A stretch of DNA of 64,000 nucleotides. Origin: an uncultured Flavobacteriaceae bacterium (lineage in GTDB: Bacteria > Bacteroidota > Bacteroidia > Flavobacteriales > Flavobacteriaceae). Position 1 is the stretch's first letter. Each line of letters starts with the position of its first letter. The notes below the pieces were generated by a model. That model saw nothing but the letters and a program-made list of their open reading frames with translations. It was not told where the DNA came from and made no database searches. A program made the position numbers and the translations under genes. The stretch spans positions 558,001-622,000 of the forward strand of contig CANLQD010000003.1 of NCBI GenBank assembly GCA_947493175.1, given 5' to 3'. Positions 34,515 through 45,700 of this stretch are shown in pieces.

Positions 34515-37500
34515 GCGAGAATTGTTTTCATAACAATCCCTTAAGAAGGGATGGCACTAGCCAACAGCAGCGTACATTGAATACCCTGTTGCCATCCTAT
34601 GTGGCCGTAGATGAAAGAAGCATGAAAGACCTGCTGGCCTTCGTGCAACTTTTTGGGGAAGAAATCCACTTTTATAATGAGAAGAATGAAATTGATTCCC
34701 ATTGGGCAGATTTTTTCGCGATAACCAATGAGGAATGGGAGTCCTTTTCTTTGGAGAGCTATTTGGCCAAACTAAAGATCGATCAATTTACCAGGCCACA
34801 TGAGGCCTTGTTCTTTGGTTTTCTCTACATGTTCAAAGTGGTACAGGAAGATATCAATACCATTACCGGCAGACACCTTGATTTCTACTACAAAGATGTC
34901 TTACAGCTCAAGGAAAAGCCCGCAGAACCGGACAAGGTCTCCGTCATCTTTGAATTGGCCAAACACGTTGACAGCCATTTATTAAAAGCCGGAACGGCAC
35001 TGAAAGCCGGTAAAGACAATACAGGTGTCGAAGTTACCTATAAACTGAACGAGGATACGGTAATCAACAAAGCACAAGTGGTGGAGATCAAAGCGCTTTT
35101 TGCCAATATCTTCAATGTATGGGGCGGACAGGCCGGCTACCCAAAAACAGATCATAGCATCTACAGTTCCCCAATAGCCAACTCAGCCGACGGTCTGGGA
35201 GAAAAAATAGAAACAGAAGAACAGGATTGGCGTGTTTTTGGACGTCCCGCATTTGTAACGGATGAAAAAGACCCATCGGGCAGCAAAATTCCGGACAGAC
35301 CAGAAGGCCAAATTGGATTTGCGATCGCAAGCCCATTGCTTTTTTTGGCCGAAGGCAAACGGAAAATTGAGCTCTTGTTATCCGTTGACCTTCCTTCTCG
35401 AAAACCGGATAAGACATCTTTTTTTAAAAATCCAACATTCCTAAAAAAAAGGGATACTTCAAAAAACACCATAGACATAAAGAATCAGTTATCCCTATTC
35501 TTTTCAGGAGCGGAAGAATGGTTGACCGTAAATGACCTAGATGCTATCGAAGCGGTACTGTTTTATCACAACCCCCGATCCAGAAAAAAACCGATATTCA
35601 GCAACCGACTAGGAACAAAACGCTTAAAGGAGCCTACCTTGGGCGTAGCGAAAGAGCCGGGCTGGAAGATAAAGATTACCGCCCATCTGAACCCGGATCA
35701 ACCTGCCGTAGTGGCCTATGACAATGAGGTATTCCAAGAACACATCCATACCAAATGGCCCGTTTTAAAAGTGCAGATCAATACCACTGAAACCAATAAA
35801 GATTCGCTTTATAAAACCCTTAAAAAAGCGGCCATACGAAACACCGAACTCGCTGTTGAAATCGATGGGTCGGAAAACGACATTCCCGGAATTAGGAATC
35901 TAGTGGTTCAAAATGACAACGGCACCTTGGACCCTACGAAACCGATGTCGATGTTTGGTAGCCAGCCTCATTTGGGGAGTAAATTATTAATAGGTTCCAA
36001 GGAAGTATTTCAAAAGAAGTTAGATCATCTGACCTTACGATTTCAATGGGTAGATCTACCACAGAATTCTTTGGGATTTAACGGCCACTATAAGCACTAC
36101 CATGTCGAAGGTACCACAGACGACCGGAACAACTCGGAATTTAAAACAAAAATCGAAGTGCTCAGTAAAAAAGAGTGGGAAAGTATTACGGATAGCACAC
36201 AGCTTTTTACCAATTCCTCTGGAAATGATATTGCCGACAATGTGCGGCTCCCCTCTTCCGAAGAGGGAAGTACGATCAACAATTCAAGCAGTGCCTTAAA
36301 AAGTATTAAGAGAAATGTTGAACTAGGGGATTTCGAGGAATACGATACCGGTCTCTCCAAGGGTTTCATGCGGCTCTCCCTTAAGGGAATGGATTTTGGT
36401 CATAAGGAATTTCAAAATGCTTATGCCTACCATGCCATCAATATGGCCAATGAAGCCGATACCAGCGGTACTAGCGAACCTATCAATACTTTTAAATCCA
36501 ACATTTTCTCCAAAACGAAGGCAGATTTAACGGTCAAAAATAACGACGAATGGACCTTGCCCAACCCACCTTATACCCCCACTATAGAGGAGCTTTCCCT
36601 TTACTACCGATCTACGGTCTCATTTAATATGGACACCTTGACTACAGAAGAAGAGGATGCCCATATTGTTGAGCAGTTTTTTCATTTAGAACCCTTTGGC
36701 AACTATGAGGTAGACCTTAACAAAACGTCTAACACCTTGTTCCCGGTAATGGCCGATGAGGGCAGTCTCTTTATAGGCATTGAACATTTAAACCCACCAC
36801 AAACCTTGGCCCTGTTAATACAAGTGGCCGAAGGCAGTGCCAACCCTGAAAGGGAGAAGCAAGAGGTGCAATGGAGCTATCTTTCCGAAGAGCAATGGAA
36901 ACCCTTTGACCAATATACGCTGTTAAGCGATGGCACCAATGGTCTGCTCACCTCTGGAATCGTGAAATTTGATGTTGCGAGAACCATTTCAAAAGGAAAC
37001 TCCAGGTTATCTCCCGATTATTATTGGTTAAAGGCCAGTGTTAGAAAACAGTCCGATGCCGTTTGTGACATCATCGCTATACGGGCACAGGCAATCAGTG
37101 CCTCTTTCCATGATGTCGGAAACGATCCGAAATTTTTGGAGAATGCCTTGCCTAAAAAGACGATTTCCAAATTGCTCAATGCCGACGCAGCCATTAAAAA
37201 ACTTGAACAGCCTTATGCCTCATCCGATGGTAAGGCACCAGAAAAGGAAAAGGCCTTTTACACCAGGGTCAGTGAAAGACTACGGCATAAGAACAGGGCG
37301 ATTACCATATGGGACTATGAACATTTGATCTTGGAGAAATTCCCAAAAGTCTACAAGGTAAAATGTATTAACCATACCCTTTTTGACGGAACCATCACCA
37401 ACTATAGCGAAACCGCACCCGGGCATGTTTCCCTAGTAATCATAGCCAATGTTCAGAACAAAAACGCCGTAGACCCCTTACGACCCAGGGCCAGCTTGGA

Positions 37501-37996
37501 CCAATTAAGTGAAATAGGCTCCTTTATCGAGGCTATAAAGCCGCCCTGCGCCATGCTTCATGTAAAAAATCCGCTGTATGAAGAAATCAAAGTAGACTTT
37601 CAAGTGAAGTTTCATCAAGGGGTCGATGTAGGGTACCATTTATCAAAATTACAGGAAGATATCAAGTATTTTCTATCACCCTGGGCCTCCAATTGTGCTA
37701 CCGACATTGTTTTTGGTGGAAAAATCCATAAATCCGTCATCCTAAATTTTGTAGAAGAACGGTCCTATGTAGATTATGTGACCTGCTTTAAAATGTACCA
37801 TATCATAGCCGAAGACCCCGATAACAATCCTACCAAGGATGTAGATGAAGCTATTGCCCTGACCTCGGTTTCCATTATTGGGTCTGCAGATGAGCATGCG
37901 ATCAAGGAGATTGCCGCCAATGCCAGTGATCAGTGTCAATGTGAAGACAATATGATTCAAAGTACCAAAGAACTAACGGTAGTGGATAATTGCTAA
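34511..37996 (+). CDS. Baseplate J/gp47-like protein (Afp11-like)
   Basis: A 1161-residue baseplate wedge component. The C-terminal third (~915-1130) holds the gp47/J-type core: YTRVSERLRHKNRAITIWDY, FPKVYKVKCINHT, PGHVSLVIIANVQNK, then PLYEEIKVDFQVKF. The N-terminal two thirds are a large beta-rich region, longer than in phage J proteins but usual for Bacteroidota eCIS. With the following gene it builds the wedge dimers around the spike. No transfer signs or frameshifts. Confidence 0.9.
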   Translation: MSENCFHNNPLRRDGTSQQQRTLNTLLPSYVAVDERSMKDLLAFVQLFGEEIHFYNEKNEIDSHWADFFAITNEEWESFSLESYLAKLKIDQFTRPHEALFFGFLYMFKVVQEDINTITGRHLDFYYKDVLQLKEKPAEPDKVSVIFELAKHVDSHLLKAGTALKAGKDNTGVEVTYKLNEDTVINKAQVVEIKALFANIFNVWGGQAGYPKTDHSIYSSPIANSADGLGEKIETEEQDWRVFGRPAFVTDEKDPSGSKIPDRPEGQIGFAIASPLLFLAEGKRKIELLLSVDLPSRKPDKTSFFKNPTFLKKRDTSKNTIDIKNQLSLFFSGAEEWLTVNDLDAIEAVLFYHNPRSRKKPIFSNRLGTKRLKEPTLGVAKEPGWKIKITAHLNPDQPAVVAYDNEVFQEHIHTKWPVLKVQINTTETNKDSLYKTLKKAAIRNTELAVEIDGSENDIPGIRNLVVQNDNGTLDPTKPMSMFGSQPHLGSKLLIGSKEVFQKKLDHLTLRFQWVDLPQNSLGFNGHYKHYHVEGTTDDRNNSEFKTKIEVLSKKEWESITDSTQLFTNSSGNDIADNVRLPSSEEGSTINNSSSALKSIKRNVELGDFEEYDTGLSKGFMRLSLKGMDFGHKEFQNAYAYHAINMANEADTSGTSEPINTFKSNIFSKTKADLTVKNNDEWTLPNPPYTPTIEELSLYYRSTVSFNMDTLTTEEEDAHIVEQFFHLEPFGNYEVDLNKTSNTLFPVMADEGSLFIGIEHLNPPQTLALLIQVAEGSANPEREKQEVQWSYLSEEQWKPFDQYTLLSDGTNGLLTSGIVKFDVARTISKGNSRLSPDYYWLKASVRKQSDAVCDIIAIRAQAISASFHDVGNDPKFLENALPKKTISKLLNADAAIKKLEQPYASSDGKAPEKEKAFYTRVSERLRHKNRAITIWDYEHLILEKFPKVYKVKCINHTLFDGTITNYSETAPGHVSLVIIANVQNKNAVDPLRPRASLDQLSEIGSFIEAIKPPCAMLHVKNPLYEEIKVDFQVKFHQGVDVGYHLSKLQEDIKYFLSPWASNCATDIVFGGKIHKSVILNFVEERSYVDYVTCFKMYHIIAEDPDNNPTKDVDEAIALTSVSIIGSADEHAIKEIAANASDQCQCEDNMIQSTKELTVVDNC

Positions 37997-38009
37997 ATAA
38001 AAAGTCAGA

Positions 38010-41000
38010 ATGAGCGAATCGCAAACCATATCAAAACAATTACCTGCCTTAAAAAGCATGCACTACGAGACGCTTCGCGAACTGGGCATACAACATATTC
38101 AGCAACTAGCGGGTAAATTATGGACAGATTACAACACCCATGATCCTGGCATTACCATCTTAGAAGTGCTTGGCTATGTACTTACCGATATTGGATACCG
38201 TATCAATTACAGCATCAAGGACATTCTTGCACAGAAATTAGGCAATCCGGACTATTACGACATAAAAAACTTCTATACCGCCTGTGAAATACTCCCGGTC
38301 TGCCCAGTGACTTTTAATGATTTCAGGGAAATCATGATCGATGTCGAAGTGGTCGACGATAGTGGGTCCGAACCTCAATACTATGGCGTCAAAAATGCAT
38401 GGATCGACAAATCTCCCGATGCTGAGCACGCAATTTTTGTAGATAAGAAAAAAAGCAAGCTGAGTCTTTCCCCCGTCCCAGGGCAAGCCAAGCAAGAGCA
38501 GTTTTATGTGAAAACCCTTTATGACATATTGCTCGAATTCGATAAGAATACCAAGTATGGGGACTTGAATGAAAATAACATTGAAGGAGATTTTGTGCTC
38601 TATGAATTCCCGGCCTTGGAACTGCTGCAGGGACTAAAGATTGTCGCAAAGATTACGTTTCCCACATGGGATGATGAAATTGATTGGTCTAACTATGATG
38701 CCGTACGTAATGGCGTCATAACCGTGAGTCTTAACTTTTTGAACGTGGCCGATGGCTATGACCTTACCTATGCAGTAGCCGATGATAAAAGAGTAGTGCT
38801 GTCAACAACTGTTAATTCCAAACCCATACCTGCCCTCGGGAACCTGATGACCCAAGTGAATGATTTTCTATATGACCCTACAGATGGTTTGATCGTAAAA
38901 TATGTGGAAAAAATAGCCATCATTCACAACATTGTGGAAGAGGTGAAGATCCGCTTGCATCAAAACCGAAATCTATGTGACGATTTCTTTAGGGTCAATG
39001 CATTAAAGGTTGAAGAAATCCTGGTCTGCGCAGACATTGAACTAGACAATCTGGCCGACGTTGAGGAGACCGAAGCCGCCCTATTTTATGCCATCTCCAA
39101 TTTTCTCTCTCCGACCGTATATTTCTATACCCTAGAGGAAATGCTGAACCAATGTGCCATAAAAAATAAGTATATCATTGAGGCCATTCATACCGGAGAA
39201 AAAAAAGTCACAATCAACACCCAGCTTACCGAAGATGTTGGCAGTGAAGATATCGTATCTATTGCAGGCGATGAAGTCATTGCCGGTGAATATACCGTGA
39301 ACTGTATCAAGAAAAATGAGCTAAATCCTGCTTTTACCGATATCTACGTAGAAGAAGAAATCAAGGCCGACACCTATGCGGAAGAAACCGTTCTTTTCGT
39401 CGGAAAAATAGACGAAAATCTCTGTAAGACGGTCGATGAAATTTTTGAGGGTCCAAAGCTAACCCATGGCTTCATTGATGAAAAAGAACTGGAAGCCGCC
39501 CAGTTGTCCAAGGTAATCCATGTTTCCGATTTGATTCGAATTATCATGGACATTCCCGGTATAAAGGCAGTACGAAATATACAGATAGCGAACAAGCCCC
39601 AGGACAATGACGATGGAATAAGCGAAAAAAGTGTCAAATGGTGTCTGGAACTAGCTTGGGAACATAAATATGTACCTAGGTTGAGCCTAGACAAATCCAA
39701 GATCACCTATTACAAAGATCAATTGCCTTTTTTGGCCAATGACGAGGTGGTACGCACGCTGTTAGCAGCGCTCGAAGCCGCTGACCGGCCTCAAAAAATA
39801 CGTTACCCCAAAATGGATATCGATCCGCCATTGGGAGCGTTCAAGGATATTGAAAACTATGTATCGTTACAAGAAGAGTTTCCCGATATCTATGGGGTGG
39901 GGAGTTCGGGCATCCCCGATCTATCTTCCCTGGAAGGATTTAAAAAGGCCGAGCGACTAGGAAAAGTAAAACAGTTGAAAGGGTTTTTGACCTTTTTTGA
40001 TCAGTTAATCGCCAATGAGTTGGCTCAGCTCAATGGTGTAAAAGACCTGTTCTCCATGAACGGGGAGAAAAATGAGTTTGGAGAGTACCAAATAGACCAC
40101 ACCTATTTTTCCAAACCCCTGTATGATGTTATTCCCAACGGAACTCCCTTATATAGGGACAAGGCCGGTCATTTAGCAAGTCTTGGAAGCATGGTTGAAA
40201 GTGAAGATCTTTATATTGAAAGACGAAACAAATTCTTAGATCATCTGCTGGGGAGATTTGCCGAGACCTTTACAGATTATGCGATACTGGCCCATAAAAT
40301 TGATAAGGAAAAGGCAGGTTTAGACCTCATAGAGGATAAGTTACAGTTTTTAGACCGCTATCCCGCCATAAGTGCAGAAAGAGGCAAAGGATTTAATTAT
40401 TTGCAACAGTGCTATCAATGGCATATCGATACCATTTCGGGTGTGGAACAGCGGGCTTCGTTCCTTTTAGGGATTGACAAGAAAGAAGTCCAAAATTTAA
40501 ATTTTAGTCCGAATTTTACCATAGACCCTTCCGCCGCAGGTTTCATCATTTCAGACGACGCTGCAACGCCCCTACTTCGGCAAAACGAAGATTTGGAAAA
40601 TGAGCAGGCCGTGAAGGAATTATTGGAGCGACTTATTCAAGTGGGGCTATGCCGTAGCAACTACACCATTATGGCCGAGGAAGGTGGGCAATTTTCCTTT
40701 CAACTTCTTTGTGACGGACGACCGCTGGGTATCAGTATTAAAAATGATTTTACCTCGGAAGCCGAGGGAGGTGATGCCGAGACCGCCATACAACAGCTAA
40801 TCGAAGTTTTAAAAAGGGAGCACCTCAACAATCATGAGGCCAATAGAAAAAACCTGACCTGCGCGTTCGAGAATTATTTTACTTATTCCCTGACCGCCGA
40901 CCTAACTCCCACAGCACCTGACCTGCCCACTTTTTCCTTGAGTTACACGCTATATTCCAAGGCCTTTGAATTCACAAATGCCTTTAAAATTCTTCAAGGT

Positions 41001-42728
41001 GAAATCGTCGAGGAGGTACAATTAGAGGATACGGAAACCCTACCCCTTACAGAAGCCCAAGTCCTTAGAAAAGGAGAAGCCAGAATACCAAAGTTACTCT
41101 GGGAAGTCGTATTTAGCGCAAGCGATAGACGCTACTACCACTTGGATGCGGCCATAACCCCCTACCGTTTTCAACTTCATAACAAAAAAGGAGTGTTACT
41201 GGGAAATAGCCCCGGCAAGGACTTCAACGCCTCATTGGCAGACCAGATCAAAAACAGTACCAGCAACACCCTTCAAATTATAGAATCTACTGCAAACGAT
41301 GGGCATTACACCATCAGCGATGCCATCGCAAAAGGTCCTAACATAGAAATCGAATTGGACGAGACACTTCCCGCTGCTATTTTTGATGGAAAGGCGATTT
41401 GGGAAGAAAGCTTTGAGATTCAGGAAATTAATTTAGACGAGCGCTATCTCAAGACCACCACGGATGTTAGCGCAAACTTTTTGGTGGGCGACACTTTTGA
41501 AATACGGGGATCTTCGAGTAATAACGGTGTTTATTCCATACGGGAAATCACAAAACAAGGTGGTAAAACCCTATTAAAGTTTTGGGAGCCTATCCCAACC
41601 GATGTGCCCGATGGTGCGATTGTAGATCGTCATTCGTTTGAAATGGTCGGTGTCAATGGGAACACCGTTACGGTAAAAGGTGGGGAAGATGAAAAAAACA
41701 TTCAGAAGTTAGTCGATTTCGTTACTACCGCCTTCCTGCGCCATGAGGGTATGCACCTTATAGAACATACCCTTTTAAGACCCCGTATCAATGAAGAACT
41801 ATTTGCTTCCTTAGCACCTAAGTCTTTGGTGTCTTTGGGCGGCAGTAGTGCACAACTGATCTTTCCGAAAAGAAGCAACATTCTAAAAGTAGATGTGCAA
41901 ACCAATACCGTACTTATTGAAGATAATATCAAGGCGGAAATGAAAGGGAATACCATCCATATAGCCGGGGGGCCCTATGATGGTAATGAATTCAGTGTAG
42001 TTAAGATCAACACACAGGCAGGCAAATCAAGGTTGACCATAGACGAGAACCTGAAATTCGATGTACCGCTACCTGCCTTTGAAAATGGAGCGATCCAATA
42101 TACAACACAGGTAGAAATCACCAAGACCAAGCCTACTTCCAATACCCTAGTGATTGGTGATGACGCCGTAAAGGATATCCTGGTAGATGACATGGTAACC
42201 CTTATCAACCCGGAGAAGTCGAGGAACGAAGGCCAGTACCGGGTTCAAAATGTAAAAAAAGTGGGATCTACCTATGAAATTAAACTGATGTCAAAATTGC
42301 AATGGGTACGGGATCAACTGCTCCCCATCTATTTAGATCAGGATTGCGAAGCCTGCCAGATAAGTGATGTGTATTCCTGTATTGCCACGGTCATCTTACC
42401 CTATTGGGCACATCGCTTCATCAATATAGACTTTAGAAAGTTTGTCGAAAAAACCATTCGCCTGGAAACCCCTGCTCATGTCCTCTTGAATATTTGCTGG
42501 GTAAACTGTGAACAAATGCAGGACTTTGAGCAAGCCTATAAAACATGGCTCCTAGAGATCAACAAGCCCATTTGGAACAAGCCCGAGCTTTCCAAAGCGC
42601 TCAACAATTTTATCGCGGCCTTGACCGCGAGTAGAAACATATACCCTACGGGTACCTTGCACAGCTGCGATGAAGAAGAATCGTTAGAAGGTGCCATCAT
42701 ATTGAATAATTCCGTTTTAGGAACCTAA
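38010..42728 (+). CDS. Giant baseplate protein, Afp12-like
   Basis: A 1572-residue cytosolic protein. The start resembles the wedge partner family of gp47/J (LRELGIQHIQQLAGKLWTDY, NTHDPGITILEVLGYVLTDI, GYRINY), as in Afp12/Pvc12. The rest is a long series of beta domains; two segments (~1080-1190 and ~1280-1430) seem repetitive in design, each with an N-G-Y-S or G-R-Y type turn (NDGHYTISDA, NNGVYSIREI, NEGQYRVQNV) every ~60-100 residues. These repeats probably form an arm or tail-fibre-like extension. The C-terminus has CEACQISDVYSC and a helical end. Confidence 0.82.
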   Translation: MSESQTISKQLPALKSMHYETLRELGIQHIQQLAGKLWTDYNTHDPGITILEVLGYVLTDIGYRINYSIKDILAQKLGNPDYYDIKNFYTACEILPVCPVTFNDFREIMIDVEVVDDSGSEPQYYGVKNAWIDKSPDAEHAIFVDKKKSKLSLSPVPGQAKQEQFYVKTLYDILLEFDKNTKYGDLNENNIEGDFVLYEFPALELLQGLKIVAKITFPTWDDEIDWSNYDAVRNGVITVSLNFLNVADGYDLTYAVADDKRVVLSTTVNSKPIPALGNLMTQVNDFLYDPTDGLIVKYVEKIAIIHNIVEEVKIRLHQNRNLCDDFFRVNALKVEEILVCADIELDNLADVEETEAALFYAISNFLSPTVYFYTLEEMLNQCAIKNKYIIEAIHTGEKKVTINTQLTEDVGSEDIVSIAGDEVIAGEYTVNCIKKNELNPAFTDIYVEEEIKADTYAEETVLFVGKIDENLCKTVDEIFEGPKLTHGFIDEKELEAAQLSKVIHVSDLIRIIMDIPGIKAVRNIQIANKPQDNDDGISEKSVKWCLELAWEHKYVPRLSLDKSKITYYKDQLPFLANDEVVRTLLAALEAADRPQKIRYPKMDIDPPLGAFKDIENYVSLQEEFPDIYGVGSSGIPDLSSLEGFKKAERLGKVKQLKGFLTFFDQLIANELAQLNGVKDLFSMNGEKNEFGEYQIDHTYFSKPLYDVIPNGTPLYRDKAGHLASLGSMVESEDLYIERRNKFLDHLLGRFAETFTDYAILAHKIDKEKAGLDLIEDKLQFLDRYPAISAERGKGFNYLQQCYQWHIDTISGVEQRASFLLGIDKKEVQNLNFSPNFTIDPSAAGFIISDDAATPLLRQNEDLENEQAVKELLERLIQVGLCRSNYTIMAEEGGQFSFQLLCDGRPLGISIKNDFTSEAEGGDAETAIQQLIEVLKREHLNNHEANRKNLTCAFENYFTYSLTADLTPTAPDLPTFSLSYTLYSKAFEFTNAFKILQGEIVEEVQLEDTETLPLTEAQVLRKGEARIPKLLWEVVFSASDRRYYHLDAAITPYRFQLHNKKGVLLGNSPGKDFNASLADQIKNSTSNTLQIIESTANDGHYTISDAIAKGPNIEIELDETLPAAIFDGKAIWEESFEIQEINLDERYLKTTTDVSANFLVGDTFEIRGSSSNNGVYSIREITKQGGKTLLKFWEPIPTDVPDGAIVDRHSFEMVGVNGNTVTVKGGEDEKNIQKLVDFVTTAFLRHEGMHLIEHTLLRPRINEELFASLAPKSLVSLGGSSAQLIFPKRSNILKVDVQTNTVLIEDNIKAEMKGNTIHIAGGPYDGNEFSVVKINTQAGKSRLTIDENLKFDVPLPAFENGAIQYTTQVEITKTKPTSNTLVIGDDAVKDILVDDMVTLINPEKSRNEGQYRVQNVKKVGSTYEIKLMSKLQWVRDQLLPIYLDQDCEACQISDVYSCIATVILPYWAHRFINIDFRKFVEKTIRLETPAHVLLNICWVNCEQMQDFEQAYKTWLLEINKPIWNKPELSKALNNFIAALTASRNIYPTGTLHSCDEEESLEGAIILNNSVLGT

Positions 42729-42739
42729 AAAGTTACGTC

Positions 42740-45700
42740 ATGAGCATTTTAATAAACAATCATCCCATTTTCGAAGACAATCAGGTACTCACCAGTGGGC
42801 AGCTCAATCAATTACACAACTATCTAGACCAGCAGACGAGATTAACCCGCTCTTGTCTCATAGGAATGGGGATTGCCTGCGGTCTGGAAATAGCGGTAAC
42901 GACCGAAAGCGAACCCACTATTACCATCATAGAGGGGATAGGCGTTAGTTCGGAAGGGTACCTCATAAAACTATGTCCGCCAAGCGGATCATGCACCACA
43001 GTTCAATACCGTAATTACAACCTGCCCGAGGGGGTTGTTTATACCCCTTTCCAAGATGAGGAGTTCAAGCAAGACATCACGCTTTATGAGTTACTCACCA
43101 ACGAAGCGGAAGTGGACGAAGACGAAGCGATTCGCCCCTTGGCCGATATTCCGGAGGGATTGGAAAACAAAGTCGTCTTGCTATTCTTGGAATGTCTTGA
43201 TAACGACCTCAAATCCTGTCTGGGGAAAAGTTGTGACGAACTTGGGGTTGACCGTATTTTTAACCTGAGAAAACTCCTGATCAGTGTAGACGACCTCAAC
43301 AAGGTTAATTTAAGATCTAACGGAGGCAGGCAAGACGATCTTTTTACAAAAAAATTCGATCTGGCAAGTATCTCCCTGCCCCGGGTGTTTTTCGAAAACA
43401 TTCATACGGCGCATTATTTCCCTTTCGCTTTTCAATATGCAGTAGCTATCAGCCAAGTTTACGAGAACCTAAAAAAGCAGCTGACCGCTACTTACAGTAT
43501 CTATACACCAATTTTACAGAAGGTTTATGGCGAGAATCCTTTTGAGACGACCACCATCCAAAATGTCTATGATCAGCTAGAGGAGTACTTAAGTGGAGGA
43601 CTCCTGAAAAGTCCATGGCGTGGAATACAATATGTATACGACTTTTTTAGAGACCTCATCCTGGCTTATGAAGAATTCCGGGAATGTGCTTACCATCTTA
43701 TGGTACAATGTTGCCCAGATATGACAAGATTTCCAAAGCATTTAATGCTAGGTAGGGTCATTGACGACCAAAGGGGGCCATGCGAAATAAACAAGTACAG
43801 ACATCGATTCACGCAACCTCCCATCTACAACAAGCAAGCGCTCTTGCTCGAGAAGACCATATCCCTGCACAAAAGAATACTGTTGTTATTGGAAAAATTC
43901 TCTTTTGAGAATTTGGAAAACCTTAAGGAACTACAACCAAAAGCAACGCCAAGTTGTGAGAAAAAATCGAGCCTATCCGTTCGCAGTATTCCATTCTATT
44001 ACGACTCTAAAAGTGAAAGTAGCTTTGCCCAATTAGAAAACCTGGAGCTCGAATGGAACTTTTTCAGAAAGCACAGACAGTGTCAATTATTCGAGAAAGA
44101 ACAGAATGCACTCAATCTTTCCTATGAGAACAATGCCATGTCGGCCGAGGCAACGTCTATTTTAACCACACCCTTACATTACAATATGGACCACCTTAAT
44201 TTCCTACGATTGGAAGGTCATCAGGGAAAGGGTATACAGGAAACGCTAACGGGCTTGACAGCACTAAAGGCAAAAGCGAATTTAGATTTCGATATTAGAA
44301 CCATTTACTTCGGGGACCTGCCCTCGCAAAATGACAAAAAAGCCAATCTTCCTGAATGTCTTTACAAGGATCTGCAGGTCGATTATGCTTCCTGGAGAAG
44401 TAAACTTCTCTATTTCCTGGGAAGTTTCTCAAGACTGATTACCGGCTCGCGCTTTCTTCAACGCAAGGATACCTCAAAAAATGTGAGCAATTTCACCTCT
44501 GTCAAAGATACTTCCGCATTGTATGAGGAATTAAACGATATCAATACTTTGAACCGCAGCCTTACCAGGGACAATTGGATGCGGGTGGTAGACGAGGTGC
44601 ATTTTAAAACCAAAGAAGACAATAAGGCCGAATGGATCAAGAAAGAAAGAGAAGCGGCGACGGCCATTGGGATCAATACCGATAAAGCAAGCGTAGACGA
44701 TCTTCACGCCGCCATTACCGATTGCTTGATTGCGATAAGAAATAGAACCCCAGAAAATCTAGCATCGTTTCGAATGGGACCCTGGTTAGAAGCCTATAAG
44801 TGCCCGTTGATCTTGTTTGTGGAATATGTAAAGTTGCAGGCCGGAAAAATTCCGAACAATACCAACTTGACCAAGGTCAATGTAATGATCCGATTAATTG
44901 CCGCCCTACAGGAATTGGTCAGAAATCTGTTTATATACCCCTATATAGATATTCGGGTTATCTGGAACACCCTTGCGAGTAGATCCGAACACTATCACGA
45001 ACAGCATAATTTCTTTAATTTTCTAAAAAATCACCCTGGATTGGAACACCAGGCTGGGGTAGAACAAGGCCAAACTTTTGTGCTGCTATACCAAGGAGCC
45101 TATAGCGATCTGGCCCAAGAAAAATTAAAATTAGCCGCTGAAGCATGGTTGAAGGAAACCGGGAAAATCGCTTTGGATATCGATGATTTTTTTAGATTGA
45201 ATAAGGAAGGAGTCGGGACGGTGATGGCAGATTTCACCCTTCCGTACAAGTGTTGTGATCCCTGTAGTGATGCCGGTACCGTCAATATTTCCTTAGACCC
45301 CCTTGCCGTACCGATCTGCGAAATAGTTCCCACACGTGTCATCGGGGAAAAGGAAGCCTTTATCGAATACGAAGCCCTAGAGGAGCGAATATTGCATTCG
45401 ATGTACGAACCCGAAAGATATCGCATTGCCCTTAAAAATGCGGAAGGTAAGTACGGACAGGCAAAGCTAAATATAAGACCATTTCCTTTTGATGACAAAA
45501 AGGAGATTCAAACCTTCTTTTACACCGTAGATACCAAGAAGGTATTGGCCGCCTCGGTCAACAGTCAGAGTGCCTATCTTATAGACACTTTTGAATATGA
45601 AATAGACCGTCTGGATACTAGCGATAAAACGCGGCAAAACGAAACCGTCCTAATTGACGCTGCCGAGATTACCGTTATTATTCCGATCATACCTAAGGGA